DNA of 47,506 nt from Chloromonas sp. AAM2 (taxonomy: Eukaryota > Chlorophyta > Chlorophyceae > Chlamydomonadales > Chlamydomonadaceae): positions 34,043-81,548 of the forward strand of contig QAXH01006364.1 in the NCBI GenBank assembly GCA_004335635.1, read 5' to 3'. Of the stretch, positions 1-11,000 are shown piece after piece (position 1 is the first letter of the stretch; every line of letters begins with the position of its first letter). The notes under the pieces are model-generated. The model searched no databases. It worked only from the letters and a program-made list of their open reading frames with translations, and had not been told where the DNA came from. Position numbers and translations under genes: made by a program.

Positions 1-992
1 CAGGTGGTGTTTTGGAAGATACAGCTTGTTCTGCCACTGACTGCCAGGCTCCTGCATTATTGTGACTTTTCGCTTTATGACTCATATTGATTGACTTTGA
101 GTTTTTTTGTCTGGAGTTGCAGGACACATCCCTTCTGCGCATTGCGCGCATCGACACGGATGTAAAAAGACAACAACAACAACAGCATGTGTTGTACTGT
201 GTCTGATAAATGCATCTAATGAATGCGGGACACATCCCTTGTGCACATCGTACGCATCGGCAACAGCAACCACAACCACAACAACCAACCTGTAGCCATG
301 AGAATGTCTGACGTACCTATATACCTTGAATGCCAAGCAAGACTACACCCTTGCATGCACGTCTGGCAATGCAATCCGTTAAATGCAAATTGTTGGACAT
401 AACGGGCGCACCAGTACCTAGGCTACTCACAGGGCAGTCCCGGCCCAGGCCAAGCTCTGTGCAGTACGAACCATAGCAGTGCAGTGTGGATTGTTCTATC
501 AAAGCTCAGCAAATGGTGAAACAATGGCGCGTTTTGCTACCACCAACGTGGCTACCATTGCTAATGTCAGCAGCTTACATGCACTGCTTCAGAGTAAATT
601 TTTGTCAGCAGCTTGCCTGCACTGCGAAAGAAAACAGTCTGGTCTACAAGCAGTGCAATCGCAGGGAAAGAAGGATGTGCACATTGGGAAGGCACTATCA
701 GTGTTGCCGGGCAGATCCTACCATGGCTGCAGATCGCAAGGCCAGTACCTGGCTAGTAAGAAGTACAAGCGTGCCATAGCGAAGCACAACTCTAGCGTGG
801 CGAGCAAGGCTGCTATGGCCTACAGTGCAGGGCTAGAGAGTAGGACAAGGCTACCCGAGCCAAGTGCCAGGCTGGTGCGAAGGGCCAGGCTGTCACCAGC
901 ACAACTCCGAGGAGGTCTGCTTTCCATGATGGCAGGCTATACTACCAACACGTCTACAGCTGACAACGTCACGAGCTTGCCTGCATTCTGGT
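1..992. other. Left-edge non-coding stretch with a diverged local duplication
   Basis: I see no convincing gene here. A block around 119-165 (GGACACATCCCTT, then GCGCATCG and CAACAACAAC) recurs at about 228-285 in a degraded form, so this is a tandem duplication of roughly 110 bp with CAA-rich tracts. A second diverged repeat places TACAAGCAGTGCA at about 645 and 995. The reverse strand has TGTAA at 575-579, which could be the poly(A) signal of the minus-strand gene ending at 993 and would give a 3' UTR of about 410 nt. A 190-codon plus-strand open frame (479-1051) runs antisense to that UTR and has no family resemblance. Confidence 0.5.
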
Positions 993-3900
993 CTACAAGC
1001 AGTGCAGTCGCAGGGCGAGGAGAATGTGAAGAAATCGGTCTTCCAATCTGATGGCAAGAGGCGGTCCACCTGCTGCCAGAGAGGCCTGCCCTTGGATGCA
1101 TGCCAGCAGCGTGTTTATTGCATACTCCAAGACCGCTAGATTGCCGCCTGCCGCTACAATGCTACCAGCCTGACCCTTCCTGAGCTGCTTCAACTGCTGC
1201 ATCATGTGCTTGACAAGCGTGCAAGTGTTCCGTTCACTCTGCTCTCCAGTCGCCTCCTGCTCATCGTCACTGCAGTCGTGAAGATTCGTGAAGAATGTAT
1301 TGAGCGTCTGGAAGAGAATGGGCTTGAGCTCTTCTGCACGATGGGGCCCAGCTGGCTGTGCTGGATTGAGGCTGATGTTGTCGCCGTGTGCAGGTGCTAA
1401 GCCCACGCCTCGTTGCAGCACCCTCTGGGCGAACGTGACGGCCAGGGATGTGGCCATGTGTAGTTGTGGGTGAGCGCGTAGCAGTGCCCAGGCGTTTGGC
1501 ACCACCGCTCGACCGCTCCCACTACAGCAGGCCATGTGCGTGTCCGCATGCACCGCGTCGCCTTGTGAATGGGGCTGATCTGGGTTGCGTGCCTTTGCAG
1601 AGCCGTCCAATGAGCAGCCGACGGCACAACCAGAAGCACTGGCGGGGCCTATACGCTGTTTTTTCTTGGCAGGTGGCGCGCTTTTGTCGGCCAAGTCGCG
1701 CTTGCCATGAAGGCTCAACAACTGCTGCCGGTCCAAAGTTTGCTCAAGTGGCGTGCTTCTTACTGCGCCTGCTGACTTCCCTTGTCGCTGACTGTGGGGC
1801 ACGGCATCGGTGGTGTCCTGAGAAGACGTAACTCGACCGTCATCATCGGTATCTATATCGGTTTCTGAACCTTCTGGCGCCTCGCTGGTTGCCTCTTTAT
1901 GGCTCTCGGTGCTGCATACGTCGCATTCTGAACCACATCGCTGATTCGAGGTTGCACGCCCAGCTCCGGTGTCATCTGCATGCCGAGCAGTTTGCTGCGC
2001 CTTGCCCCCCAGGCGCAACATATTGCTTTCGCCTGGCTGATGCCAACCTGGCCAGTGAAAAACGAACAGACACCAGGCGCACGGCATGAATGCAAGTGAT
2101 CACGCTTAGCCACAATACACGCGTGGCGCTCGAGCACGTGCAGGTGGCAACCCTACGTATTAAAATGCTGAGTCGACATGCACGCACAGCAAGTCAGCAC
2201 GTGAACGCGATGTGGAGTCGTGCAGAATGCCTTTGCGCGTGCAAAAAGGGGACTCTAGCTGCATGTGCGCGTATTCTGAAGTGCAACAGGCAACGCACCG
2301 GATCTCATGCGGTGCAAGACGTTTTGCGTCTTGTCCCAGAGGCAGGCCACCCAATCCGCATTCTCAGTTGTCAGCCAGGGATGGCTTGACAAGATCTGCA
2401 CAAGCAATCCGAGCATCTCCACACAGTAGCCGTAGATACATACAAGAACGCATGTTCGTGATCCTAGCCGGATGCGAGCATTAAGAAGTGAGATTGCCAA
2501 CATCAGAGCGCCTGATGATTTAGTGGCCTGATGCCTGACTGACTCAGAGTGACACACTCTATTGGTAACCTGACTGTGGCCAGTACAGCATCCTGCTGGT
2601 GCAGGCCCAGCCAGCCACTGGGAGATCGGCGTGGCAATGCGAAGCATGACATGGATGAAAGATATAAATGGCTTCAGGTGCGCACTTGACAAGCCCGTTG
2701 TGACAGGATGCGCAGCTGCTGGTGCACAGGCTTTAGCAAAAACGTGGCGAGCCATGCCGATGAACCCATCTGTCGTACTCCACTGTTCGTGTGTGCCTGT
2801 GCTCGTTCAACTTCCATACTTGTCAAACAAATCAGGCGCCAAACAGGCCAGACAGCACAAGCTTCAGCTCAGGTCGGACACCTTGGCCTGGGCTGATTGG
2901 GAACAACTGGCACGGCTGCACACCCACAAGGCAAGCACATGTTCATGTACGTACACGTGTGCCAGCTGCACCTGCATGGCACTTGCCTTTGCATGCTCTT
3001 CAGGGTCTGTCGTTGCCAGCTTCTGCACCCTGGCCATGATGCGCAGCATGGTCTCCTTGCCCACGTCTGACAGGGCCCTGGACCATTTAGACTCTTTCAG
3101 ATACCGACCATGGCCCGCCTTCCTGATAATACATGGGTTCGGCCCTAGCACACTCCTGATGAGCTGACCTAGGGGTTTGGCCTGAACACCTCCTGCTGTG
3201 ATGCGCCTCTCAGGCCACACTGCCGGCATGGGGACCTTCTGTCCTTCAAATTTGAAGTATTCCCCCGGAGCTGGCAGGGAAATCTGGGGTGGCGTGGACT
3301 CCGCTGGCTTGCCTGAAGGTTTGGCTGGCGATGTGAGTTGAGACTTGGCTGCAGGCGACACGGCGGGTATCTTGGTGGCAGGCTGTGGCTGCTGTGAGTC
3401 CTCATCATCATCATCATCAGAGGAGGAGGCAGGGTCTGCAGCGACACCCGGTGAAGATGGGTTGGAGGCTGCAGGTGTGAAGGCGCAGGTGTAACACAGT
3501 GCGGCAGTGTTAGTTGCAGTCAGTTGGTCACAATCAGTGAAGTTGGTTACGGTCAGTCGAAGTCATCAAGATCAGTCCACTGCAGCGGTTGGTGTTCTTG
3601 CAGATTGCATGCATTGATGTGGTATCTTGTGACAGAGGACTCGCAGGGGATTGAATCACGTTCAGCAGGGGGTTGGGCAGCTTGGTTTGATGGCTACGGT
3701 TGCAAGCACAATCCGTGTCAAGCACATGACCAGTGGCTGCATGCCTCTCTGCCTCTGGTTGGGCAGAAAAGTAGGGTGAGACTATGCACATGTTCACCAA
3801 TATGCTTCACCAATATACTTCACCAATTGGTGAACCTGAATCTGTTGCACCATGTTCCAAGGCTTGAGAGTTGAGACGTGTGGCATGTGAGGTCATGTGG

Positions 3901-5138
3901 GTGACGTCATGCCTTACCTTGCTTGCGCATGCTGGATAACATTCTCTTGACCATAGGGCGAGTCTTGTGCCACAGACATGCCACCCAGTCTGGGTCATCA
4001 GTCGTCATCCAAGGGTGTTGCTCAAGAATCTGCACATGCGCAGAACTGCAGGAGCTGTTGGCAAGGACAACTTCACCCAGTAGTTTTCCGCCCTGCATAG
4101 TAACTGCAACTGAAACGCTTCAGATGATGACCGCAAGCTTGTGAAACAGGACTGGCGCTGCTGTCCAGTCAGGCATGATGATTCTCCTTTGGGCCAAGTC
4201 AGAACATGTGCAGATCGTGACAACAAAGTAGTATAGCAGTAGTGCTATACCGTCACAAGTGTCAAGCAAAAAAGTTACAACAACAAGCTCGTCAAGGAAT
4301 CATGCACAAGGACAACAAAGGGTAATGGCCAGGGTGGTAAGGCAGGTTGTTGCATCTCAATGCAGGAAACTGAGGCTGTGGCACCTTGACCATGCAGGTT
4401 AGTGCATGTGGCACTGATGACATGGTGGCATGCATTCCCCAAACATTGAATAAACTTGCACACAGGGCTGCCGCCCTGACCGCAAGGGGCTGCTGCATGG
4501 GGCTGCTGCATGGTGTGCATTGCCTGTCCCGTACGAGGTTTTTCAACAGATCTATTAGCGTTCGTGGCAATGTCTGGCTGTGAGTGCACAATACTGCGAC
4601 CATGTCCCACCCCCTGCACAGGCAAGGCTGCCGCGCGTATGTTCAATTGCTGTGCACGCATACCTTTGCATGCTCTTCAGGATCTATCGTTGCCAGCTTC
4701 TGCACCCTGGCCATGATGCGCAGCATGGTCTCCTTGCCCACATCCGCTAAGCCTCTGGCTTTGGTCTCTGTCAGATAGCGTCCTGGACCGCCAGGTTTCT
4801 TTGTTAACCTTGCATGAGGGCCCAGGACATCTCTCATAATTGTGCCCAGGCCCGCTAACAATCTTTCATCTGATGATTTGGAGCACAGCGGCCATTCTGC
4901 TGGGACTTTTACCCGCTGACCCTCAAACTTATAGAACTCTCCAGCTCCTGGCAGGGGCAGCTGGGGTGGCAGGGTTAACGCAGTGCCCCTGCGACAGCGT
5001 TCAGAGCCCTTGCATGCAATTTTGACGTAGGGTTCAGATCGGCTGCATTGGGCCATACATGGAATTGCCTTTATCTCACTTGTCTTCGCTTTTAGTAGCA
5101 CTCTGTCCAGCCGGCTCTCGACCCTTCTTTGGTGCCAT
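993..5138 (-). CDS. Orphan 709-aa protein with two tandem copies of an unrecognised module (6 exons)
   Basis: I do not recognise this protein. Exons, 5' to 3': 5138-5080, 4988-4664, 4029-3918, 3468-2987, 2395-2299, 2047-993. All intron phases agree (2,0,1,0,1) and the summed CDS is 2130 nt, ending in TAG. It starts at the first ATG and begins MAPKKGREPAG. Two homologous modules lie at about residues 31-160 and 229-358, each split over two exons at the same phase. Shared landmarks are F-x-K/FEGQ, a VLGP block, DVGKETMLRIMARVQKLAT followed by DPEEHAK, and HPW-x-TT then DWVACLW-x-KT. The linker between the modules carries a five-Asp run inside a Ser/Asp tract. The C-terminal exon is Ser/Asp/Gln-rich with a basic PPAKKKQR cluster, a possible NLS, and ends in a predicted helical stretch. 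Nuclear location is inference. Donor 4 is GC rather than GT. TGTAA lies at 575-579. Confidence 0.75.
2299..3468 (-). repeat. Second copy of the duplicated two-exon module
   Basis: Exons 3468-2987 and 2395-2299 encode module 2. The first exon carries an extra Ser/Pro/Asp-rich N-terminal extension before the GEYFKFEGQ landmark. The EEHAK codons are followed by GCAAGT, so the donor here is GC where copy 1 has GT. The second exon reads ILSSHPW and ends at phase 1, as in copy 1. Confidence 0.8.
3918..4988 (-). repeat. First copy of the duplicated two-exon module
   Basis: Exons 4988-4664 and 4029-3918 encode module 1 of the orphan gene. The conserved core ends EEHAK at a phase-0 donor (GTATGC). 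The second exon then reads ILEQHPW and ends at phase 1. The copy at 2299-3468 matches exon for exon and phase for phase, so the unit of duplication was a pair of exons with its intron. Confidence 0.8.
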
Positions 5139-6056
5139 AAAGGAGAACAATGAACGTCGCTTTTGGCAGGCGCTGGAACTCAACGATGCATGCATGCACG
5201 CTTGGTTTTGACAAGTTGTAGTACGCGTAGGCAAACATCGGCTCATGATTGGATGTAACGACTAACTAACCGGGGCCCTTAACGCACGGGAGCGGGCGCG
5301 AAGACGAGCATCAACCTCTCAAGCAGCCAAGTGCGTCGTAGAGATAAGTACATGCGATGAAATGCCCAGGGACTTGCTCATCTGACAAGCAAATGCCTCG
5401 AAAGCAGTTGCGTTTGATGAACGAGGCGGGGGAAGACGTGTGTGAACAAGAAAAAGACAAGACGCACGCACGGCCCCTGGAGACTGGGGTATGTCTGTGC
5501 TGCCTAACCCTAACGTAACCTAGCCCCAGGCCTTACCTTGCTGCACTCCAACTGCTGGCAGTTGCGAGTTGTGCTTGTCAAGACAGGATCAAAATTTCAT
5601 GTTGGAGTGAGCCAGGCGCTCCCAGGATCAGACTGCTGACAGGACTGGATGTTTACCGCAGCATGGTGTATCACGTCGCATTGCCAACCTAACCTAGCCT
5701 ACTAGGTTCACAACAGCCTATTCGTTTCTGAACCACATCTGAAGAGGCATGTGTTGGAGAGCGTGTTTGCCTTCATCTTTGTCGATCACAGGCTTTCACG
5801 AGCACCACAGTCCAAGCAGGCATAACATGGCAGCCTTAGAACGCAGCTGCCACCAGCATTCGCCCTGCTGTTGACTGAAAGTCAACACCCTCAGTCATGC
5901 ATAGCACGACGTTCAAGAACCACCAACAGCAGAAAGTGATGAACCTCATCATAGTCCCGCTGTCATCCTTGCCTCAAGGCATATCAAGCAGCAGCCATGC
6001 AAAACACTACTTGAAGTACACGTGGTTACAGACAGGCAAACAAGAAGTGACTGTCA
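5139..6056. other. Intergenic stretch between two minus-strand genes
   Basis: No convincing coding exon is visible in these 918 nt. It should hold the promoter of the orphan gene starting at 5138 and the 3' UTR of the gene ending at 6057. A TGTAA at 6026-6030 on the minus strand is placed for the latter. The motif CTAACCCTAACG occurs near 5502-5513; it is telomere-like in composition but too short to call a telomeric repeat. Confidence 0.5.
6026..6030 (-). terminator. TGTAA poly(A) signal of the small membrane-protein gene
   Basis: TGTAA lies 27 nt downstream of the TGA at 6057 on the minus strand, the expected spacing for a green-algal polyadenylation signal. Confidence 0.55.
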
Positions 6057-7719
6057 TCAACGTGATGCTCTGAGCTGCTCTTTTATTTCCTCTGCCTGTT
6101 TTCGATACTCCTCCACCAGATGGTTCTTGTATTCTCGGTACGCTGCCTCATGTTCAGCACACACTTGCCGGCCTGCACAAGTCAGGGTCAGTGCATGCAA
6201 CGAAAGGATCAGGTGCTCAGCTGCATGGTGTAGCCACTGGTCTTACGAACAGCAACCAGACAGCACCGGCAGGGGCAAGAAGCGGGACGGAAAACAATCA
6301 GCACAACTGAAAACTTCACCATCGCACCACTAAGACAGCACAGGAGGTGACTTTGACTGTGACAGCTGACTTGGACTCTGATCATGACTGGCTGTGGCGC
6401 CCTTTGGCTCACCGTAAGCCCAGTCCGCTGCGGGCGCCAGGAGCACAGCCATGGCAAACGGCTTGGCGGACTGCAAGGAAAGAACACAGGGTATGGCACC
6501 AGGGTCAATGCGATGGATGACATCAGATGCTGGGCGAGCAACTGCCGAGCGTTCCACCTATTCTCAAGCTGATCATGGCTGTGCTTCATCATGCTGAATT
6601 ATGTGACAGGCATGACATGGAACAAGATTCACCGGGGTGAAGCGCTGCTAGTAAAAGTGGAAAGCATCGTGGCCTTGTTGTCACCGGCTCAGCCCACTTG
6701 CAATGGCAATCAGGGCCAAAGCATCAGCCAAAAAGGAAACATGGATCAAGTTGCCATGATGAAGAACGCACAGTGAGTCATGAAGGCTTTGCGCTAACTA
6801 ACTTTTAACATGCACAGTCAACGGACTGAAGTGCCTAAAGGTCACAACTCTAGCCAGGGTTCGACAACCCGATCGAATTCCGATATAATTTCGCCCAATA
6901 ACCAGAGTCCAGACCAAAGGGTTGCATGGATTGCGGTTTCCGTGGTATCTGTTGCATGCCATTCAAAATGATAACTTGAAATCCCAATAAAAGGCAAGCG
7001 GTGTGCCTGAGAATCCGGAATGGTGTGACACTGACTTCAGAAAAGCAGAGATAACTCAAAAGTCATTGTCGAACCCTGACTCTAGCGATTCTCATTTGCC
7101 AGAGCTTGCAACAGGTCAACGTGGTCAAAGCATAGCCGCAGGCGAAGCCAAGGAATTCTCAACGAGTGGGCCGGTGGGGTGATGGCTCAGGCCTTGGAAG
7201 CTGTGATGCTTCATACCACGCTCAACCCTATGTAACAGATATGCATGGCACACATGCCTCAATCGCATACACATTCTAGCAGGCCTGCCTATGCACACGG
7301 CATAGGCTTGCACTGCGCACGCAAATGCTCTGATCAGCACCTCACCCCGGCCAGCCAGCTCAGTGCGCCTCCAACAACAATCCCGCCTGCAACGTAAGGA
7401 GCAGTTGCATGGCAGATGTAATGCCTCCTGGTACTGTGCCCCGGAGACACGTGACCTAATCGAAAGTCCATTTGATTATGGTCAGATTGGATTGGACTGC
7501 TGCTGTGACGAGCATGTCATGTCGCTCGTGCAGTGCATGTGACCTACCCACGGTGAAGTACCAGTCGTTCCTAGTCAGACACCAGTGCAGCTTGTATTTG
7601 AGCTCCTTAGCCTTTTCATCCTGAAGCCCACGCGGCAATGCTGCCCTGATGGCCTGTTGCTCCATCTGCTCCATGTAGCGGTCCATGGCGGGGTCAGGGC
7701 CGCCCGGAGGCGGCCCCAT
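6057..7719 (-). CDS. Small 128-aa putative membrane protein (4 exons)
   Basis: I do not recognise the family. Exons: 7719-7548, 7386-7346, 6470-6413, 6172-6057. Phases (1,0,1) agree and the CDS is 387 nt including TGA. The ATG at 7719 is the first in frame after a stop and gives an N-terminus of MGPPPGGPDPAMDRYMEQ. Residues 1-57 are hydrophilic and end in LHWCLTRNDWYFTV. Next comes a Gly-rich hydrophobic segment (GGIVVGGALSWLAG), then a second hydrophobic segment (KPFAMAVLLAPAADWAYG). The tail is highly charged and probably helical (AEHEAAYREYKNHLVEEY). The layout suggests two membrane passes or a hairpin with soluble ends, plausibly an organellar membrane protein; that is inference. Exon 2 is only 41 nt. 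Its weak point is the 0.9-kb intron 2, which holds a MITE and could hide another exon. TGTAA follows 27 nt after the stop. Confidence 0.65.
6855..7078. mobile_element. 224-bp hAT-type MITE in an intron
   Basis: The element begins CAGGGTTCGACAA and ends with its exact reverse complement TTGTCGAACCCTG, a perfect 13-bp terminal inverted repeat. It is flanked by an identical 8-bp direct repeat ACTCTAGC at 6847-6854 and 7079-7086. An 8-bp target duplication with a TIR starting CAGGG is the signature of hAT-superfamily elements. At 224 bp with no ORF it must be non-autonomous. It sits in intron 2 of the small membrane-protein gene. Confidence 0.85.
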
Positions 7720-8008
7720 GCTGTGTAGGGGGTGACGAGAGGTGACCGACAAACAGCAAACCTTCAATTAAGTTGCATGTGCATCTGTGTATCACATCCA
7801 AGGACTGAGCATCACGCGGCAGGGCTCAGGAAGAAAGATCAGATGCAGCCTTCTTCAGTTGTCAGTTGGACAACCGTAGGGGTTGTTCTTTTGCCGGCGA
7901 GCTGCAGTCACGATGCACAGATTGAATCCAAATGATAATTCAGACTACATGCGCTTCGCTGTAATTTGCTATACCTATAATGAACGAGGTCTAACTTAAC
8001 CCTCCAGC
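7720..8008. promoter_or_regulatory. Divergent intergenic region
   Basis: These 289 nt separate the start of the minus-strand 128-aa gene from the start of the plus-strand TKL kinase, so they should hold both promoters. A CTATAA sequence at 7975-7980 precedes the kinase ATG, but it is too close to the ATG to be a standard TATA box for a start at 8009. A possible 3' splice site (CCCTCCAG) directly precedes that ATG, so a 5' UTR intron or an upstream exon is possible. Confidence 0.4.
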
Positions 8009-11000
8009 ATGAAGCGCCTTGGTGCAGTTGCATCGGCCGGCGCTTTACTTTTTAGCCTCGCATGGCTCTGTGCAGGGCTTTCAATGGCGCTGCTGTTTGT
8101 TTGCGGTACGCCATCTCGTCGTACTCGGATGATGTCAGCCGTGAAAAGGCAAATTGCACCATTAGTGTGCTTGAACCTGTGTCGTTCGTACCTTCAGGAC
8201 TGTTGGCGCTGTACCAGCTAAGGAGGCAGGCTAGCTGGACCACGGCACTCCAGGTGCGACCAGTGGTTGGTGATGCACAAGCTACTGCCAGCCTCAAAAC
8301 CTGGTGATACTGACTGTACAATACGCATGCATGCAGGTGCTGGCTGCATGGCGCTGCAGAGGTAGCGAAGCACCGGCACTGCAACTATCTGATGAGTCAG
8401 AGGTGGCAACACTGCTGCGGGCCTTGAGAGCAGTCCTGCCCAGGAGGCATGGTTGCAGCGACGGCATCAGTGAACCAACAGCAGAAGCTGACCGCATTCA
8501 CGAACTTTCTAGCAGGTGTGTAGTAGTGACATACAGCGTAGTAATCAAAACAGATTCAGCAATTCTAGCTGCCGTAATGGCCGTACTGCATGCACGTGTG
8601 GCACGCCCTGGACATGCCCCTTGCTGCATGCTCCATGCAGGCATGATGAGGCACTCCATGTGCGTGTGCCCCTCAGCCTGTTGCAGCACTTAGAAGACAA
8701 CCTGGAGCACCAATGGCGCTGGCATCAACAGCAGCAGCAGCAGCAGCAGCGGCATGGCAACGCCTTTGAGCATGCTAGCGGATCAGCAACGCATGCAGTA
8801 CTGAACCCTGCCACCGCAGCCCTAGGTGCAGAAATCCATTTGCCCCACACACCAACTAAGAGCAGCAGGTGCATCACCTGCAACGCCAGCCATTTCACCT
8901 CTTCCTTGACAAACAGCGCACCGACTACTCCCACCATTGAGGACGTCATCACAACCCAGGATCTGCCGTCAGACCTGAACAGGCAACTGGCACAGCACAG
9001 CAAGCTGCAGCTCTTGCATCCGTTACAGACCACGTGTGAGCTGCTGCACAAGTGTCATAGCACAGGCCAGAGAGGACCTGCTCTCAAGCCATGCGACAAA
9101 CAGGCAGGGCTGCAGAGTGCAGCACAGCATGAGCATGCAGGCCTGCAGGTGGGCAGCGTGCAAGGCATGCTTGTGCCATGCAGAGCGCTTGGTACAGGGC
9201 ATTGCGTTTGCTCCAGACACAGTCATCAGGGAGATAGTAGCGCCTGTGCAGGACAGCGTCCATGTCAAGGAGTGCATGCACATGGCGATGTTGGAACCGC
9301 TGGAAGTGCCTACCTGGAATACAGCGCATGTGCTGGGGGCTCACAGCTGTCGGCTCAGCACCTGCTACAGCTGTGTCAGTCTCCTGCACAACTGGAGCCA
9401 CAGCAGCAGCCTCTGCAGCAGCCACAGCAGCAGCCGCAGCAGCTGCAGAAGCAGCCGCAGCAGCAGCAGCTGCAGCAGCTGCAGCAGGAGCCACTGCAGC
9501 AGCCACAGCAGCCACTGCAGCAGCACCCTCTTCAATGGCAGCAGCAGCCAACACAACGGCCGATTTTGACTGCCCATGGGGATGTGCAGGGACAGCCATT
9601 GCATGCCTCTGCACAACCAACCCCTGGTAACTGCTCACAACAGCTAGCACCAGCCAGCCAGAAGATAGCAATCAACAACTGCGCTACTGAGCAACCTGCT
9701 AAGCGTGCCTCGGACTCTGGTCAACCCTTGTCCCTGGATGGCTCGGGAGAGAAGCGGCAGACGCTTCAGCGCATGCTTGGTTCAAACTTCGGATGTGACT
9801 CGGTCACGAGGACAACGGTTGGCTCCTCCAGCTTTCCTCCGACTTCCGTAAGCCTGTATTTGATGCCAGCAGTAGGTAGCAACGGTGAAGACATCTTGAC
9901 AGCAAACGACAATGGCCCACTAATCAGGGTCGGCGTGGGCCCAATAGCCAGCATGAAGTTGGGTGATGCGGCCGAGCAAGGCCATGCCCAAGCCCTTGCC
10001 CAGCAAGGTCGCGGCCAAGTTATCACAAGGCCTGTTGTCCTGGCAACCAATGATATAGTCGGCCAGGATTTCAGCCAACGCTCACAGGAAGGCGGGAGTC
10101 AGGCAGGTCAAACTGACATGGGTCCTGCAGAGGGGAGAGATGACATGACTCAAATGGCAGATTCACTGTTGCTATCCTATAATCATCTTTCGACTGGAAG
10201 CTGCCAGGACGGACAGGGTTCTGCTCCAATGCCTGATGCGGACGTTGAAGCTGGCTCGAGCTTTTGCTTTACTTTGCTGGGCTCAGCCAAGTAAGTGCCA
10301 AATCACAAGCACCTAGACTTGCTGAACAGATGGCAGCTGCAAATCCTTTCAAGCACATCCGGTGCCCCACACACAAACTAGCAGGCCAAAGGGCACACCA
10401 GTTAGATTGTTGAGGTGACCAGGCCTGTGGCTATATTGAGCGCACAGGTCAAGGCGAGCACGTTTGCCATGCTCACAATAGCTCCAGCTCAGAACTCCGC
10501 TCAGTGACTTTGCTTCTGAATGTGGTCTTGTCTGCTTGGCCTGGTCGCTCAGGTGCTGTTCATGCTCTGAATTGAATAACATCCTCATGCGCAGGGCATC
10601 TTGCGCCCTGCCACACTCGGACCCGGATAGTCGTGGGGACAGTCCTGCACTCGCGGAAGTGTTCGCACCCCCAGAACTCCGTCGCCCGTTCCACGAAATT
10701 CACGTGCTTCGGACTGAGCACGAGCACAGAATGGGACTTCATTTGAACTTGGGTATTGCTAGAGACTTGAACGACGCCAGCTGTTCAGAACGTGAACACA
10801 ACGTGACGCCACTCCATCTTGGTTGTGTCTCAACTGCGGGCCAAAATTGCAATGCAAGCTGCTCGTCGAACACAGAGCGTGTGTTCAATTCCGATTTTTG
10901 TGAGTTGTCGGCAAGTCCCGCTGATGCGGCGTTGGTGCAGTGCGCTTCAGTCAGCTCGAGCACAGGGTCGACTGCAGGCGCCGGTTCAAGCAGCTTGTCT

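Noticed and set aside
479..1051. 190-codon plus-strand ORF
   Set aside because: Overlaps the 3' region of the minus-strand orphan gene, contains diverged non-coding repeats, and resembles no family.
5502..5513. Telomeric repeat
   Set aside because: A single CCTAA/CCCTAA-like pair only; green-algal telomere repeats are longer and tandem.
9084..9671. 195-codon minus-strand poly-Ala ORF
   Set aside because: Shadow of the CAG tract in the kinase exon; no start or splice context.
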